This document shows, in pieces, positions 1-7,394 of a DNA stretch of 64,000 bases. Source of the DNA: Mucisphaera sp965279675. GTDB lineage: Bacteria > Planctomycetota > Phycisphaerae > Phycisphaerales > Phycisphaeraceae. The stretch's first letter is position 1. The number at the start of each line of letters is the position of its first letter. The stretch is taken from contig NZ_CBDIIJ010000002.1 of the NCBI RefSeq assembly GCF_965279675.1, forward strand, positions 2,418,001-2,482,000. The letters run 5' to 3'. Position numbers and translations under genes: made by a program. Below the pieces are notes generated by a model, which saw nothing but the letters and a program-made list of their open reading frames with translations, was not told where the DNA came from and ran no database searches.

Positions 1-544
1 CGATGCCGTTGGTGTGTTCGAAGAGAAGGAGGAGGTCGTCGGCGGGTGTCTGGCGGCCGGCGCGGAGTTCGTAGGTGTCGGTGGCGGTGTAGTTGCCTTC
101 GTTGTCTTTGGTGAATTTGAGGACGCGGTTGGGATCGGTCACGAGGACGTAGAGTTCGGGTTGGTTGTCGCTGTCGGCGTCGGTGACGAGGACGTCGTGG
201 GGGAGTTGGCTGATGGGGATTTCGGTGCGTTTGATCTCGGGTGCCATGGGGAGATCGTTGGGGTGGCGGTCGTCGAGGTCGGTGGGGTCTTTGCGGTCTT
301 CGGGTTGGAGCCAGCTGTAGATTTCGAGTCGGGCCTGTCGGGTGTTGACGATGAGGAGTTCGTCGTGGTTGTCGTTGTTGAGGTCGGCGGTGGTGAGTCG
401 GTAGGGGTAGCCGTCCTGTTCGATGATGCGCATGGTCTGCCAGCCGGGGAAGGCTTCGGCGAGGGTGTTTGTCGTGGTGAAGAGGGTGAGGAGCAGGGTG
501 ATGGCGCACGTTGCCGCGCGGCGATGAGAAGGGGTGGGCGTCAC
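1..544 (-). CDS. Secreted protein with FG-GAP/VCBS-like repeats (3' part outside window)
   Basis: Reading the minus strand from a GTG start preceded by a strong GGAGGAG site gives about 181 codons that run off the left edge. The first 30 residues look like a signal peptide: a basic start (HRR), a hydrophobic Leu/Thr stretch and an Ala-rich end. The mature part has several acidic loops of the type TTADLNNDNHDELLIV and VTDADSDNQPELYVL, which are the D-x-N-x-D calcium-binding signatures of FG-GAP/VCBS beta-propeller repeats. I infer an exported, possibly cell-surface propeller. The substrate and full length are unknown because the C-terminus is missing. Confidence 0.7.
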   Translation of the reverse strand, partial: MTPTPSHRRAATCAITLLLTLFTTTNTLAEAFPGWQTMRIIEQDGYPYRLTTADLNNDNHDELLIVNTRQARLEIYSWLQPEDRKDPTDLDDRHPNDLPMAPEIKRTEIPISQLPHDVLVTDADSDNQPELYVLVTDPNRVLKFTKDNEGNYTATDTYELRAGRQTPADDLLLLFEHTNGI

Positions 545-730
545 GGGGCTCCTCCAGAAGCGGCGGGGACAGGGCGGTGTCATCAGCAGAGTGGCAAGAC
601 TTTAAATCGTTGATGGAGGGGCGTCAAAAAGACAGACGGACGGAGGCTGTGTGGTTCAGACGGCGCATCAGAGCCAGGCGAGTCCGGCGGAGGCGGCGGT
701 CTTGGTGTGATGGGCGACGTGTGGGAGGCG

Positions 731-1276
731 TTAGCCGCCTGAGTCGAGTTCGGCGGCTTCACGGGCGCGGTCGACGAAGTTGCCGATGGCTCCGCGTGAG
801 GCGGTGACGTCGACGGTTCCGGCGTCGAGGATGAGGTAGAAGCGTGCGCCGAAGCGTCGGAAGCGTCCGGTGTTGAGGTCGCCATCGTCCAGGCGGTAGT
901 CGATGGTTCGGAGGGCGAGTAGGTCGGGGCTGTCCCCACCGAAGTGGACGCCTATGGCGGCGGTGACGCTGCCGACGTCTCGGGTTTCGGAGTCCCAGTC
1001 GCCGCCCAGGGGTGTGGGGCGTTGCCAAGTGTTGGCGTCGACATAGGGGAGGAGTTCTGAGGGTGGGTTGCCGGTGTTTCCGTCGGAGGGCCAGTCGCCG
1101 TGTTCGGCGTGGTAGAGGTCCATGGCTCTGGCGAAGTGGTTGAGTGTGGTGATGAAGGCGGTAGTGTTGGCGTGGTTGCTGGCAGTTGAGACGCGTGGGA
1201 CGGCGATGGCCGTGACGACCGCAAGGATCGCGAGGACGAGCACGAGCTCGATCAGGGAAAAGGCACGCTTCTGCAT
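731..1276 (-). CDS. Prepilin-type N-terminal cleavage/methylation protein (pseudopilin-like)
   Basis: The 181-residue product begins MQKRAFSLIELVLVLAIL, a type IV prepilin signal: a short basic leader, cleavage before Phe, Glu at +5 and a hydrophobic helix. The frame is open further upstream but that stretch is proline/serine-rich and overlaps sbtB, so I place the start at the ATG just before the motif. The mature domain carries YHAEHGDWPSDG, a motif typical of GspG/PilE-like pseudopilins with a single globular domain. It stands alone, about 30 kb from the main pseudopilin cluster, so it may be an extra minor pilin for that machine. Its exact role is unknown. Confidence 0.85.
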   Translation of the reverse strand: MQKRAFSLIELVLVLAILAVVTAIAVPRVSTASNHANTTAFITTLNHFARAMDLYHAEHGDWPSDGNTGNPPSELLPYVDANTWQRPTPLGGDWDSETRDVGSVTAAIGVHFGGDSPDLLALRTIDYRLDDGDLNTGRFRRFGARFYLILDAGTVDVTASRGAIGNFVDRAREAAELDSGG

Positions 1277-1358
1277 GGGGTTGTTATCGGTCGTTGGTTG
1301 GGCGTGAATGAGTGGGGTTTCTGGCGGGTGTTGTGTCTGGCGCGGTTGTGCGTGTTGT

Positions 1359-1670
1359 TCAGGCTTCGTTCTCGTGGTGGATGAGTCTTTGGCAGGGTGA
1401 GACGAGGCAGAGGCCACCGGCCTCCTGCAGGATGGGTTGGGCGGCGGCGGTGATGGGTTCGACGAGGTCGTCGGGGACGGCGACGAGGAGGTAGGCGTTG
1501 CTGGAGGCCCCGCTGAGTTCGTCGGCGGCCTGGGGTCCGCGGCCGCCAAGGCCGGAGACGTTGTGGATGAGTGTCCATCCTGTGGCTCCGGCCTTCTCGA
1601 TCTTTCGGATGAGTTGCTGGAGGTGGGTGGAGCCGACGACGATTTCGATGCGTTGGTTGTTTTTCATCAT
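1359..1670 (-). CDS. sbtB: PII-like regulator of the SbtA bicarbonate transporter (SbtB-like)
   Basis: This 103-residue protein has the size and fold signature of the PII/GlnB superfamily: an opening beta strand (RIEIVVGSTHLQQLIRKI), a Gly-rich T-loop region around residues 38-47 (VSGLGGRGP) and a strand YLLVAVPDD before the last helix. Its start overlaps the sbtA stop by one base (TGATG), so the two are translationally coupled. In cyanobacteria SbtB binds adenine nucleotides and gates SbtA; I infer the same partnership here from the pairing. The C-terminus has two nearby cysteines (CLVSPC), loosely like the redox R-loop of some SbtB proteins, but that match is weak. Confidence 0.8.
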   Translation of the reverse strand: MMKNNQRIEIVVGSTHLQQLIRKIEKAGATGWTLIHNVSGLGGRGPQAADELSGASSNAYLLVAVPDDLVEPITAAAQPILQEAGGLCLVSPCQRLIHHENEA

Positions 1671-2635
1671 CAGAAGGACTCGATGATCCAGAGGTACATG
1701 GGGATGCCGATGGCGATGTTGAAGGGGAAGGTGATGCCGAGTGAGAGGGGGAGGTAGAGGCTGGCGTTGGCGTTGGGCAGTGCGAGCCGTAGGGCGGCGG
1801 GGACGGCGATGTAGCTGGCGCTTCCCCAGAGGACGGCCATGAGGAGGGTGTCGCCGTCGGAGAAGCCGAGGGCCTTGCTGAGGCTGATGCCGATGACGGC
1901 TTGTATGGCGGGCATGGCGATGGCGAAGAGGATGAGGAAGGGTCCGAAGCGTCCGAGGTCTCTGAGGCGTTGGGCGGCAATGAGTCCCATGTCGAGCAGG
2001 AAGAGGCAGAGGAGGCCGTAGAAGGGCTCGTCCATGAAGGGTTTGATTTTGGCGTAGCCGTTGTCGCCGGTGACGTAGCCGATGAGGAGGCTGCCGAGGA
2101 GGATCAGGACGGCGGAATTGAGGAAGGCTTCGTGTCCGAGCTTGCCCCAGGGCATGGGCTGGGGGTTGGTGCGGTTCTGGCTGAGTCTGGCGATGAGGAC
2201 GCCGACGATGATGGCGGGTGATTCCATGAGTGCCATGGCGGCGACCATGTATCCGCCGTAGGGAATCTGTGAGGCGTCGAGGAAGCTGGTGGCGGTGATG
2301 AAGGTGACGGCGCTGATGGAGCCGTAGCAGGCGGCGACGGCGGCGGCGTTGATGGGATCGAGTTTGAAGCGGAGGACGGCGTAGCTGATGAGGGGGACGA
2401 GGATGCTGCCGAGCACGGCGATGGCGAGGATGAGGGTGATGCCGGCGGTGATGCCCGACCGGGCGAGTTCGACCCCGCCGTGGAGTCCGATGGCCATGAG
2501 GAGGTAGATGGAGAGTCCACGGGCGATGGGGGTTGGGATGTTGAGGTCGGAGCGGATGAGGGTGGCGATGACGCCAAGGAGGAAGAAGAGAATCGCTGGC
2601 GAGGTCAGGTTTTCGATGACCGGGCTGGGGTTCAA
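1670..2635 (-). CDS. sbtA: Sodium-dependent bicarbonate transport family permease (SbtA)
   Basis: The product is a very hydrophobic protein of about 321 residues with roughly ten membrane helices. It carries family-typical stretches: LTSPAILFFLLGVIAT near the N-terminus, GLHGGVELARSG, and AACYGSISAVTFITA in the middle. This is the SbtA (formerly DUF897) family of high-affinity Na+/HCO3- symporters of the inner membrane. I chose the TTG at 2635 because GGAG lies seven bases upstream and the N-terminus then matches the family; a GTG ten codons upstream has no ribosome site. The gene is followed by an overlapping PII-like gene, the known sbtA-sbtB arrangement. The ion actually carried is inferred. 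Confidence 0.85.
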   Translation of the reverse strand: MNPSPVIENLTSPAILFFLLGVIATLIRSDLNIPTPIARGLSIYLLMAIGLHGGVELARSGITAGITLILAIAVLGSILVPLISYAVLRFKLDPINAAAVAACYGSISAVTFITATSFLDASQIPYGGYMVAAMALMESPAIIVGVLIARLSQNRTNPQPMPWGKLGHEAFLNSAVLILLGSLLIGYVTGDNGYAKIKPFMDEPFYGLLCLFLLDMGLIAAQRLRDLGRFGPFLILFAIAMPAIQAVIGISLSKALGFSDGDTLLMAVLWGSASYIAVPAALRLALPNANASLYLPLSLGITFPFNIAIGIPMYLWIIESF

Positions 2636-2720
2636 AGCGGTTCTCCGGGCCTTTGGAGGGGCCACTTTAGTGGGATGGGGTGGATCGTGCGGGGCGGCGG
2701 CTGGCGGTGGTCGGGTGTGC

Positions 2721-2726
2721 TAGACT
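2721..2726 (+). promoter_or_regulatory. Putative -10 element upstream of metB-like gene
   Basis: TAGACT in the 120-base gap between the divergent sbtA and metB-like genes fits the TANNNT -10 pattern seen elsewhere in this window. It would give a leader of about 50 bases. No clear -35 is visible and no SAM riboswitch-like structure was recognised. Confidence 0.3.
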
Positions 2727-2783
2727 CCGGGGCTCGGCGGTGCGGGTTGGTTTGGGCCCGGAGTTGTTTGTTACCTAAACAGG

Positions 2784-3938
2784 ATGGATGACGTGAAGCA
2801 GCAGACGAAGGCGATTCATGACGGTGTGTATCAGGATCAGACGTGGCGTTCGGTGACGACGCCTATCTATCCGTCGTCGACGTTTGCGTTTGAGCGGATC
2901 GGTGAGCATCCGACCTTTGACTACACGCGGTCGGGGAACCCGACGCGGGCGGGTCTGGAGGAGAATCTGGCGGGGCTCGAGGGAGGGACGGTGGCGTTGG
3001 CGACATCGACGGGGATGTCGGCGATTGCGACGCTGATGTTTCTGTTTGAGTCGGGTGATCACATCGTGGCGGGGAATGATATTTACGGCGGGACGTATCG
3101 GCTGTTTGATGCGGTGATGCCGCGGATGGGGATCAACTTCACGTTTGTGGATATGCGGGATGCGGATGCGGTGCGTGCGGCGATCCGTCCGGAGACGAAG
3201 TGTCTGTGGATCGAGACGCCTAGTAACCCGTTGCTGAACATCGTGGATATCGAGGCGATGGTTGGGCTTGCCAAAGAGAAGGGTTTGCTGACGATCGCGG
3301 ACAATACGTTTATGTCGCCGGTGTTTCAGCGGCCTTTGGATCTGGGCGTGGACATCGTGATGCACTCGACGACGAAGTACATCAATGGCCACAGTGATGT
3401 GGTGGGTGGGGCGATCATCGCGAAGGACCCGGAGCTGGGTGCGAAGGTGCGGGATGCGGGGAACGCGATCGGGACGGCGTGTTCACCTTTCGATGCATTT
3501 CTGGTGCTGCGTGGGATCAAGACGCTGCCGGTTCGGATGAAGGTGCACGAGCAGAACGCGATGGAGCTGGCGAGGTGGCTGGAGGCTCATCCGAAGGTGG
3601 GCAAGGTTTATTACCCGGGGCTGGCGAGTCACCCGCAGCGGGCGTTGATTCAGAAGCAGATGCTGGGCAACGGCGGGATGCTGGCTTTCGAGCTGGACGC
3701 AGAGGAATCGCAGCTGACGAAGTTTTACGGGGCTCTTGAGCTGCTGTTGCTGGCGGAGTCGCTGGGCGGGGTGGAATCGCTGATTGAGCAGCCGTGGTCG
3801 ATGAGTCATGCGTCGATGGGCCCTGAGGGGCTGGCGGCTTCGGGTTTAACGCCTCAGACCGTGCGTATCAGCGTGGGGTTGGAGGCGGTGGAGGACCTGA
3901 AGGCGGACCTGGAGCGGGGCTTTGCGGCGATTGGGTAG
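2784..3938 (+). CDS. metB: Trans-sulfuration PLP enzyme (cystathionine gamma-synthase/lyase family)
   Basis: The 384-residue protein matches the Cys/Met metabolism PLP family along its whole length. Visible signatures are DYTRSGNPTR (about 46-55), the phosphate-binding TSTGMSAI (74-81), IADNTF with the cofactor aspartate (171-176) and the PLP lysine Lys198 in HSTTKYINGHSDVVGG. The C-terminal SLGGVESLIEQP is the usual substrate-side motif. Members make cystathionine from an activated homoserine and cysteine, or cleave it; sequence alone does not separate synthase, lyase and O-acetylhomoserine sulfhydrylase, so the symbol is tentative. The ATG at 2784 has little spacing to a ribosome site; a GTG at 2793, eight bases after AGGA, is an equally good start. 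Confidence 0.85.
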   Translation: MDDVKQQTKAIHDGVYQDQTWRSVTTPIYPSSTFAFERIGEHPTFDYTRSGNPTRAGLEENLAGLEGGTVALATSTGMSAIATLMFLFESGDHIVAGNDIYGGTYRLFDAVMPRMGINFTFVDMRDADAVRAAIRPETKCLWIETPSNPLLNIVDIEAMVGLAKEKGLLTIADNTFMSPVFQRPLDLGVDIVMHSTTKYINGHSDVVGGAIIAKDPELGAKVRDAGNAIGTACSPFDAFLVLRGIKTLPVRMKVHEQNAMELARWLEAHPKVGKVYYPGLASHPQRALIQKQMLGNGGMLAFELDAEESQLTKFYGALELLLLAESLGGVESLIEQPWSMSHASMGPEGLAASGLTPQTVRISVGLEAVEDLKADLERGFAAIG

Positions 3939-4079
3939 GACTGGCCAGGTGGTTCGAAAGATTGAGGTCTGGGGGCCCTGGCAGCTTGGCTGGCGGGGTG
4001 TGTCGGCTATGATTGTGTACGGATCGTTTCGTATTTTTCGGTTGCTTTTTGTGCGCGTCGTACCTGAGGAGGCTTTGTG

Positions 4080-5786
4080 ATGAGCGGTGTGTTTGTTGAT
4101 CGGATCGAGATGCAGAATCGGTTGTTTGCTGAGCTGTCCTCGATGTTTGGTCAGGAGGTGCCGCTTTATGACAAGTCGCTGCTGGTGAATCTGGTTTGTA
4201 ATCGAGCGGTGTGTGCGCTTCTGGGCGAGCGGTATGAGGGGTTGTCGCTGAGTGATGCGGACATCGAGCGGACGAGTGGGGAGCGTCACGGGGCGATTCG
4301 AATCGGGCGGCCGGACGAGTATCGGTGGATCGGTCGGTTCTTCGGTGTGTTCGCGATGGAGCCACACAATTTTTATGACATGACGGCTCTGGGGGCGAAG
4401 AGTCAGCCGGTGATCTCGACGGCCTTTCGTTCTGCGGTGAATCCCGAGCACCGAGTGTTCTCGTCGCTGTTGATGACGGACTATTTCGATGCGGAGACGC
4501 AGGCTCGGGTGGAGAAGCTGCTGTCGGGTCGTCAGGTGTTTTCGGATCGGGCGAAGGCGTTGATCGAGAAGTCGGAGCGGCAGGGCGGGCTTGACCGCGA
4601 GGATGCGGATGCGCTGATTGCGGAAGGGACGGAGCGGATCTTCAAGTGGATGGGGACGGCTAGGGATCACGGGCTTTACAAGGATCTGTGTAAGGGTGGC
4701 TTTAAGATCGCGGCGGATGTGGCGTGTTTCAATTCGCATCATCTGAATCACCTGACGCCTAATACGTTCTGCATGGATCTGTACACGGCGGCGATGCGAC
4801 ATGCCCTGGGTGAACACGATCGGGCGGGTTTTGTGGCTCGGGCGGAGCGGGCGCTGGAGCAGCTGCTGGTGGATGCGGATCGGGATTATCTGGTGCTGCA
4901 CTTCAAGCATCTGGCGAAGACGGAGATTGATGGCTTTGACGAGAAGGTGGTTGCGGAGGGGGCTGTGGAGCGGATCGCTGCGGCGTTGGCGGATCGGCTG
5001 GCAGAGGCTGACCTGGATCTATCGGGGTTGGATCACTCGGGCTTCAAGGATTACACGGAGGGGCCGGCGGTGGGGGTGCCGGTGCTGCTTCGGCAGGATG
5101 CCTACAAGGCGTTGACGGAGGCGGTGTCGTTCGCGAATGAGGATGGGACGACGACGGAGACAGAGCACACGGCTCGGTTCGGTGAGATCGAGCAGCGTTT
5201 TTATTCGACGACGCCGGCTGGTCGTGAGCTTTATGACCGGTGTCTGGCGAAGCATGAGAAGACGCGGGCCGAGCGGCCGAACCTGGTGAAGGAGGACTAT
5301 CCGACTTATCAGGCGGCTCAGGCTGAGGCGTTTTCGGCGTTTCCGCGGAAGCTGTCGGAGCTGCTCGCGCGTGGGTTGGTGTACGGGAAGTACGAGCCGA
5401 CGGCGGCGGGGCTGGCGGCGGCGGGTACGCTGGAGCAGACGGACCTGATGTCGCTGGCGGCGGCGGGCTACGTTCGGATCGATGGGCTACGGTATGAGGA
5501 TTTTCTGCCGTTCAGTGCGGCGGGGATCTTCGCGAGCAATTTGAATCAGTACGGGACGGCCTCGACTTCGACCGAGCGGCGCACGTATCAGCAGTCGGAC
5601 TTGGAGGAGATTCTGGGTCGGCCGATCATCGATGTCAACGTGGCTTATCGCGGGATCGAGGCGAAGTCGAAGCTGGATACGTACGAGCGGCTCGGGCTGA
5701 TCGAGCGGCTGGACGCGGCGGTGCTGGCGGAGCTTCGTGAGGCGGCGGCGGGGGCGCCTGAGGGTCTGGACCTGATGGCGGTTTAG
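4080..5786 (+). CDS. 2-oxoadipate dioxygenase/decarboxylase family protein (HglS/YdcJ, DUF1338)
   Basis: The ATG at 4080 lies eight bases after GAGGAGG; a GTG one codon earlier is less well spaced. The product (568 residues) shows the DUF1338 core: RHGAIRIGRPDEY (histidine near residue 70), FYDMTALGAKSQPVISTAFR, HHLNHLTPNT (about 221-230) and FGEIEQR near 370. These correspond to the two histidines and the glutamate that bind Fe(II) in the HglS family, a VOC-superfold enzyme converting 2-oxoadipate to D-2-hydroxyglutarate in lysine catabolism. It is about 100 residues longer than typical members, with the extra length before the glutamate motif and at the C-terminus. No other lysine-degradation gene is nearby, so the physiological substrate is uncertain. 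Confidence 0.75.
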   Translation: MSGVFVDRIEMQNRLFAELSSMFGQEVPLYDKSLLVNLVCNRAVCALLGERYEGLSLSDADIERTSGERHGAIRIGRPDEYRWIGRFFGVFAMEPHNFYDMTALGAKSQPVISTAFRSAVNPEHRVFSSLLMTDYFDAETQARVEKLLSGRQVFSDRAKALIEKSERQGGLDREDADALIAEGTERIFKWMGTARDHGLYKDLCKGGFKIAADVACFNSHHLNHLTPNTFCMDLYTAAMRHALGEHDRAGFVARAERALEQLLVDADRDYLVLHFKHLAKTEIDGFDEKVVAEGAVERIAAALADRLAEADLDLSGLDHSGFKDYTEGPAVGVPVLLRQDAYKALTEAVSFANEDGTTTETEHTARFGEIEQRFYSTTPAGRELYDRCLAKHEKTRAERPNLVKEDYPTYQAAQAEAFSAFPRKLSELLARGLVYGKYEPTAAGLAAAGTLEQTDLMSLAAAGYVRIDGLRYEDFLPFSAAGIFASNLNQYGTASTSTERRTYQQSDLEEILGRPIIDVNVAYRGIEAKSKLDTYERLGLIERLDAAVLAELREAAAGAPEGLDLMAV

Positions 5787-5838
5787 GGGCCAGGCGTATT
5801 CTTCTGGTGAGTCGCGATGCCTTGGAGATGTCTGGTTC

Positions 5839-5855
5839 TGTGGGCACGCAGCGTG
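5839..5855. repeat. Short hairpin GGGCAC-N5-GTGCCC
   Basis: A perfect six-base inverted repeat lies 50 bases after the stop of the HglS-like gene. No T-tract follows, so it is at most a weak terminator. Confidence 0.35.
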
Positions 5856-5899
5856 CCCCCAGCCACCCCTGACATTTGTGAACACGGCGAATGTTTGCC

Positions 5900-5936
5900 T
5901 CAGTACTTATCCGGCTCATCGTCGGCTAAGTATTGA
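5900..5936. terminator. Inverted repeat between convergent genes, candidate bidirectional terminator
   Basis: TCAGTACTTA (5900-5909) pairs with TAAGTATTGA (5927-5936) with a single wobble, and an inner CCG/CGG adds to the stem. It sits between the convergent HglS-like gene and the broken beta-glucosidase gene, and its right arm contains the latter's TAG stop. No U-tract is present on either strand, so factor-independent termination is uncertain. Confidence 0.5.
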
Positions 5937-7285
5937 GGGTGATGGGCTGCTGCAGCGCTGCGCCGTTGGATTCGATGATGGTTTTGTACCAGTGGGCAGA
6001 GGTTTTGGGGGTTCGTTGGAGGGTTTGGTAGTCGATGTGGATCAGGCCGAAGCGCTGGTGGTAGCCTTCGGCCCACTCGAAGTTGTCCATGAGGGACCAG
6101 TGGAAGTAGCCGCGGATGTCGATGCCTTCGTTGATGGCGTCGAGGAGTCGGCCGAGGTACCTGCGGGTGAGGTCGATCCGCTGGGGGTCGTGGACGTTGC
6201 CGTCTAGGTCAACCCAGTCGTGTCCTGACATGCCGTTTTCGGTGATGACGATGGGGAGCTTGTAGCGCTCGTGGAGGAGTTTGGGTCCCCAGTAGAGGCA
6301 GTTTTCATCGACGGGCCAGCCGAACTTGGTTTCCGGGTAGCCAGCGGGGCGGTCTTCGTTGTCGTTGTCGTCGATGGGGTAGCCGCTATAGATGTTGGCG
6401 CCGTAGAAGTCGAGGGGTTGGTGGATGATTTTGAGGTCGTCATGGGTGATGCGGGGCAGATCCTCGGCAAAGACTTTGAGGGCGTCTTCGGGGCAGTGTC
6501 CGAGGACAGCGGGGTCGGAGTAGAGGGTGTTGCTCCAGTAGGTTTTCTGTTTGGTGGCGAACATGGCTTCGCGGGCGCGATCGAGGTGTTGGGGGTTGTT
6601 GTTTCTGGGGTAGCGGACGACGCCTACGGGTGCCCAGCCGATGGTGGGTGGGGTTTTGGCGTGTTCGCGGATGACGCTGACGGCGTGGCCGTGTGCCATG
6701 AGGGCGTGGTGGCCGGCGGTGAGGACGTCTCGCCAGGGGAGCTTGAGCCCCGGGGCGTGGGTGCCGTTCTCGTGGCCGAGGCCGATGAAGCACTGGGGCT
6801 CGTTGAGTGTCATCCAGTGCTGGACGCGGTCGGAGAGACGGTCGACGATGACGCGGGTGTAATCTCTGAACCATTCGGGGCTTTTGGGGTTGAGCCAGCC
6901 GCCTCGGTCGTAGAGTGCGAGGGGGTAGTCCCAGTGGAAGAGGGTGGCCCAGGGCTGGATGCCGTTTTCGAGGAGGGCGTCGACGAGTCGGTCGTAGAAG
7001 GCGAGGCCTTTTTCGTTGGTGGCGCCTGTGTTCGGGCATGACGCGTGGCCAGCTGATGGAGAAGCGGTAGCCCTTGAGGCCGATGTCTTTCATCAGGGCG
7101 ACGTCTTCGTCGAGGCGGTTGTAGTGGTCGCAGGCGGTGTCGCCGGTGTGTCCGTCGCGGACCTTCCCAGGCCATCGGCACATACGGTCCCAGACGCTTG
7201 GGCCTTTGCCATCGGTGTTGTGAGCGCCTTCGATCTGGAAGGAGGCTGTGGCTGCTCCCCAGCAGAAATCGTCTCTAAAGGGCAT
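5926..7285 (-). pseudogene. Family 1 beta-glucosidase interrupted by a frameshift
   Basis: The N-terminal part starts at the ATG at 7285 (GGAG eight bases upstream) and reads MPFRDDFCWGAATASFQIEGA to SISWPRVMPE, the classic GH1 beginning. After the GAA codon ending at 7031 the frame is lost. Dropping one base at 7030 (or restoring two missing bases) resumes GH1 sequence as TGATNEKGLAFYDRLVDALL and continues unbroken to 5926. The second half holds the acid/base glutamate (TLNEP), the nucleophile glutamate (IVITENG) and the C-terminal NFEWAEGYHQRFG. The intact enzyme would be about 450 residues and release glucose or galactose from beta-glycosides. Either the gene is freshly inactivated or the assembly has an error here; all other GH1 landmarks are intact. 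Confidence 0.85.
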
Positions 7286-7365
7286 CTTTGGTCTCCGCAT
7301 TGCTTTTGGTGTTGGGCCCGCGCAGGGCGGGTCGCCCATCCTAGTGAGGATTGGTGTGCGATGCG

Positions 7366-7390
7366 GATGTGATGTGATGTGATGTGATGT
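7366..7390. repeat. Pentanucleotide tandem repeat, 5 x GATGT
   Basis: Five perfect GATGT units lie in the 109-base gap just downstream of the glycosyltransferase stop (7395) and upstream of the beta-glucosidase start (7285), both on the minus strand. The repeat is non-coding. Its position in the probable leader of the beta-glucosidase mRNA means unit-number changes could shift spacing, but nothing shows that it does. Confidence 0.8.
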
Positions 7391-7394
7391 TGCC

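Noticed and set aside
2666..2783. SAM riboswitch before the trans-sulfuration gene
   Set aside because: No conserved core or terminator/antiterminator arrangement could be seen.
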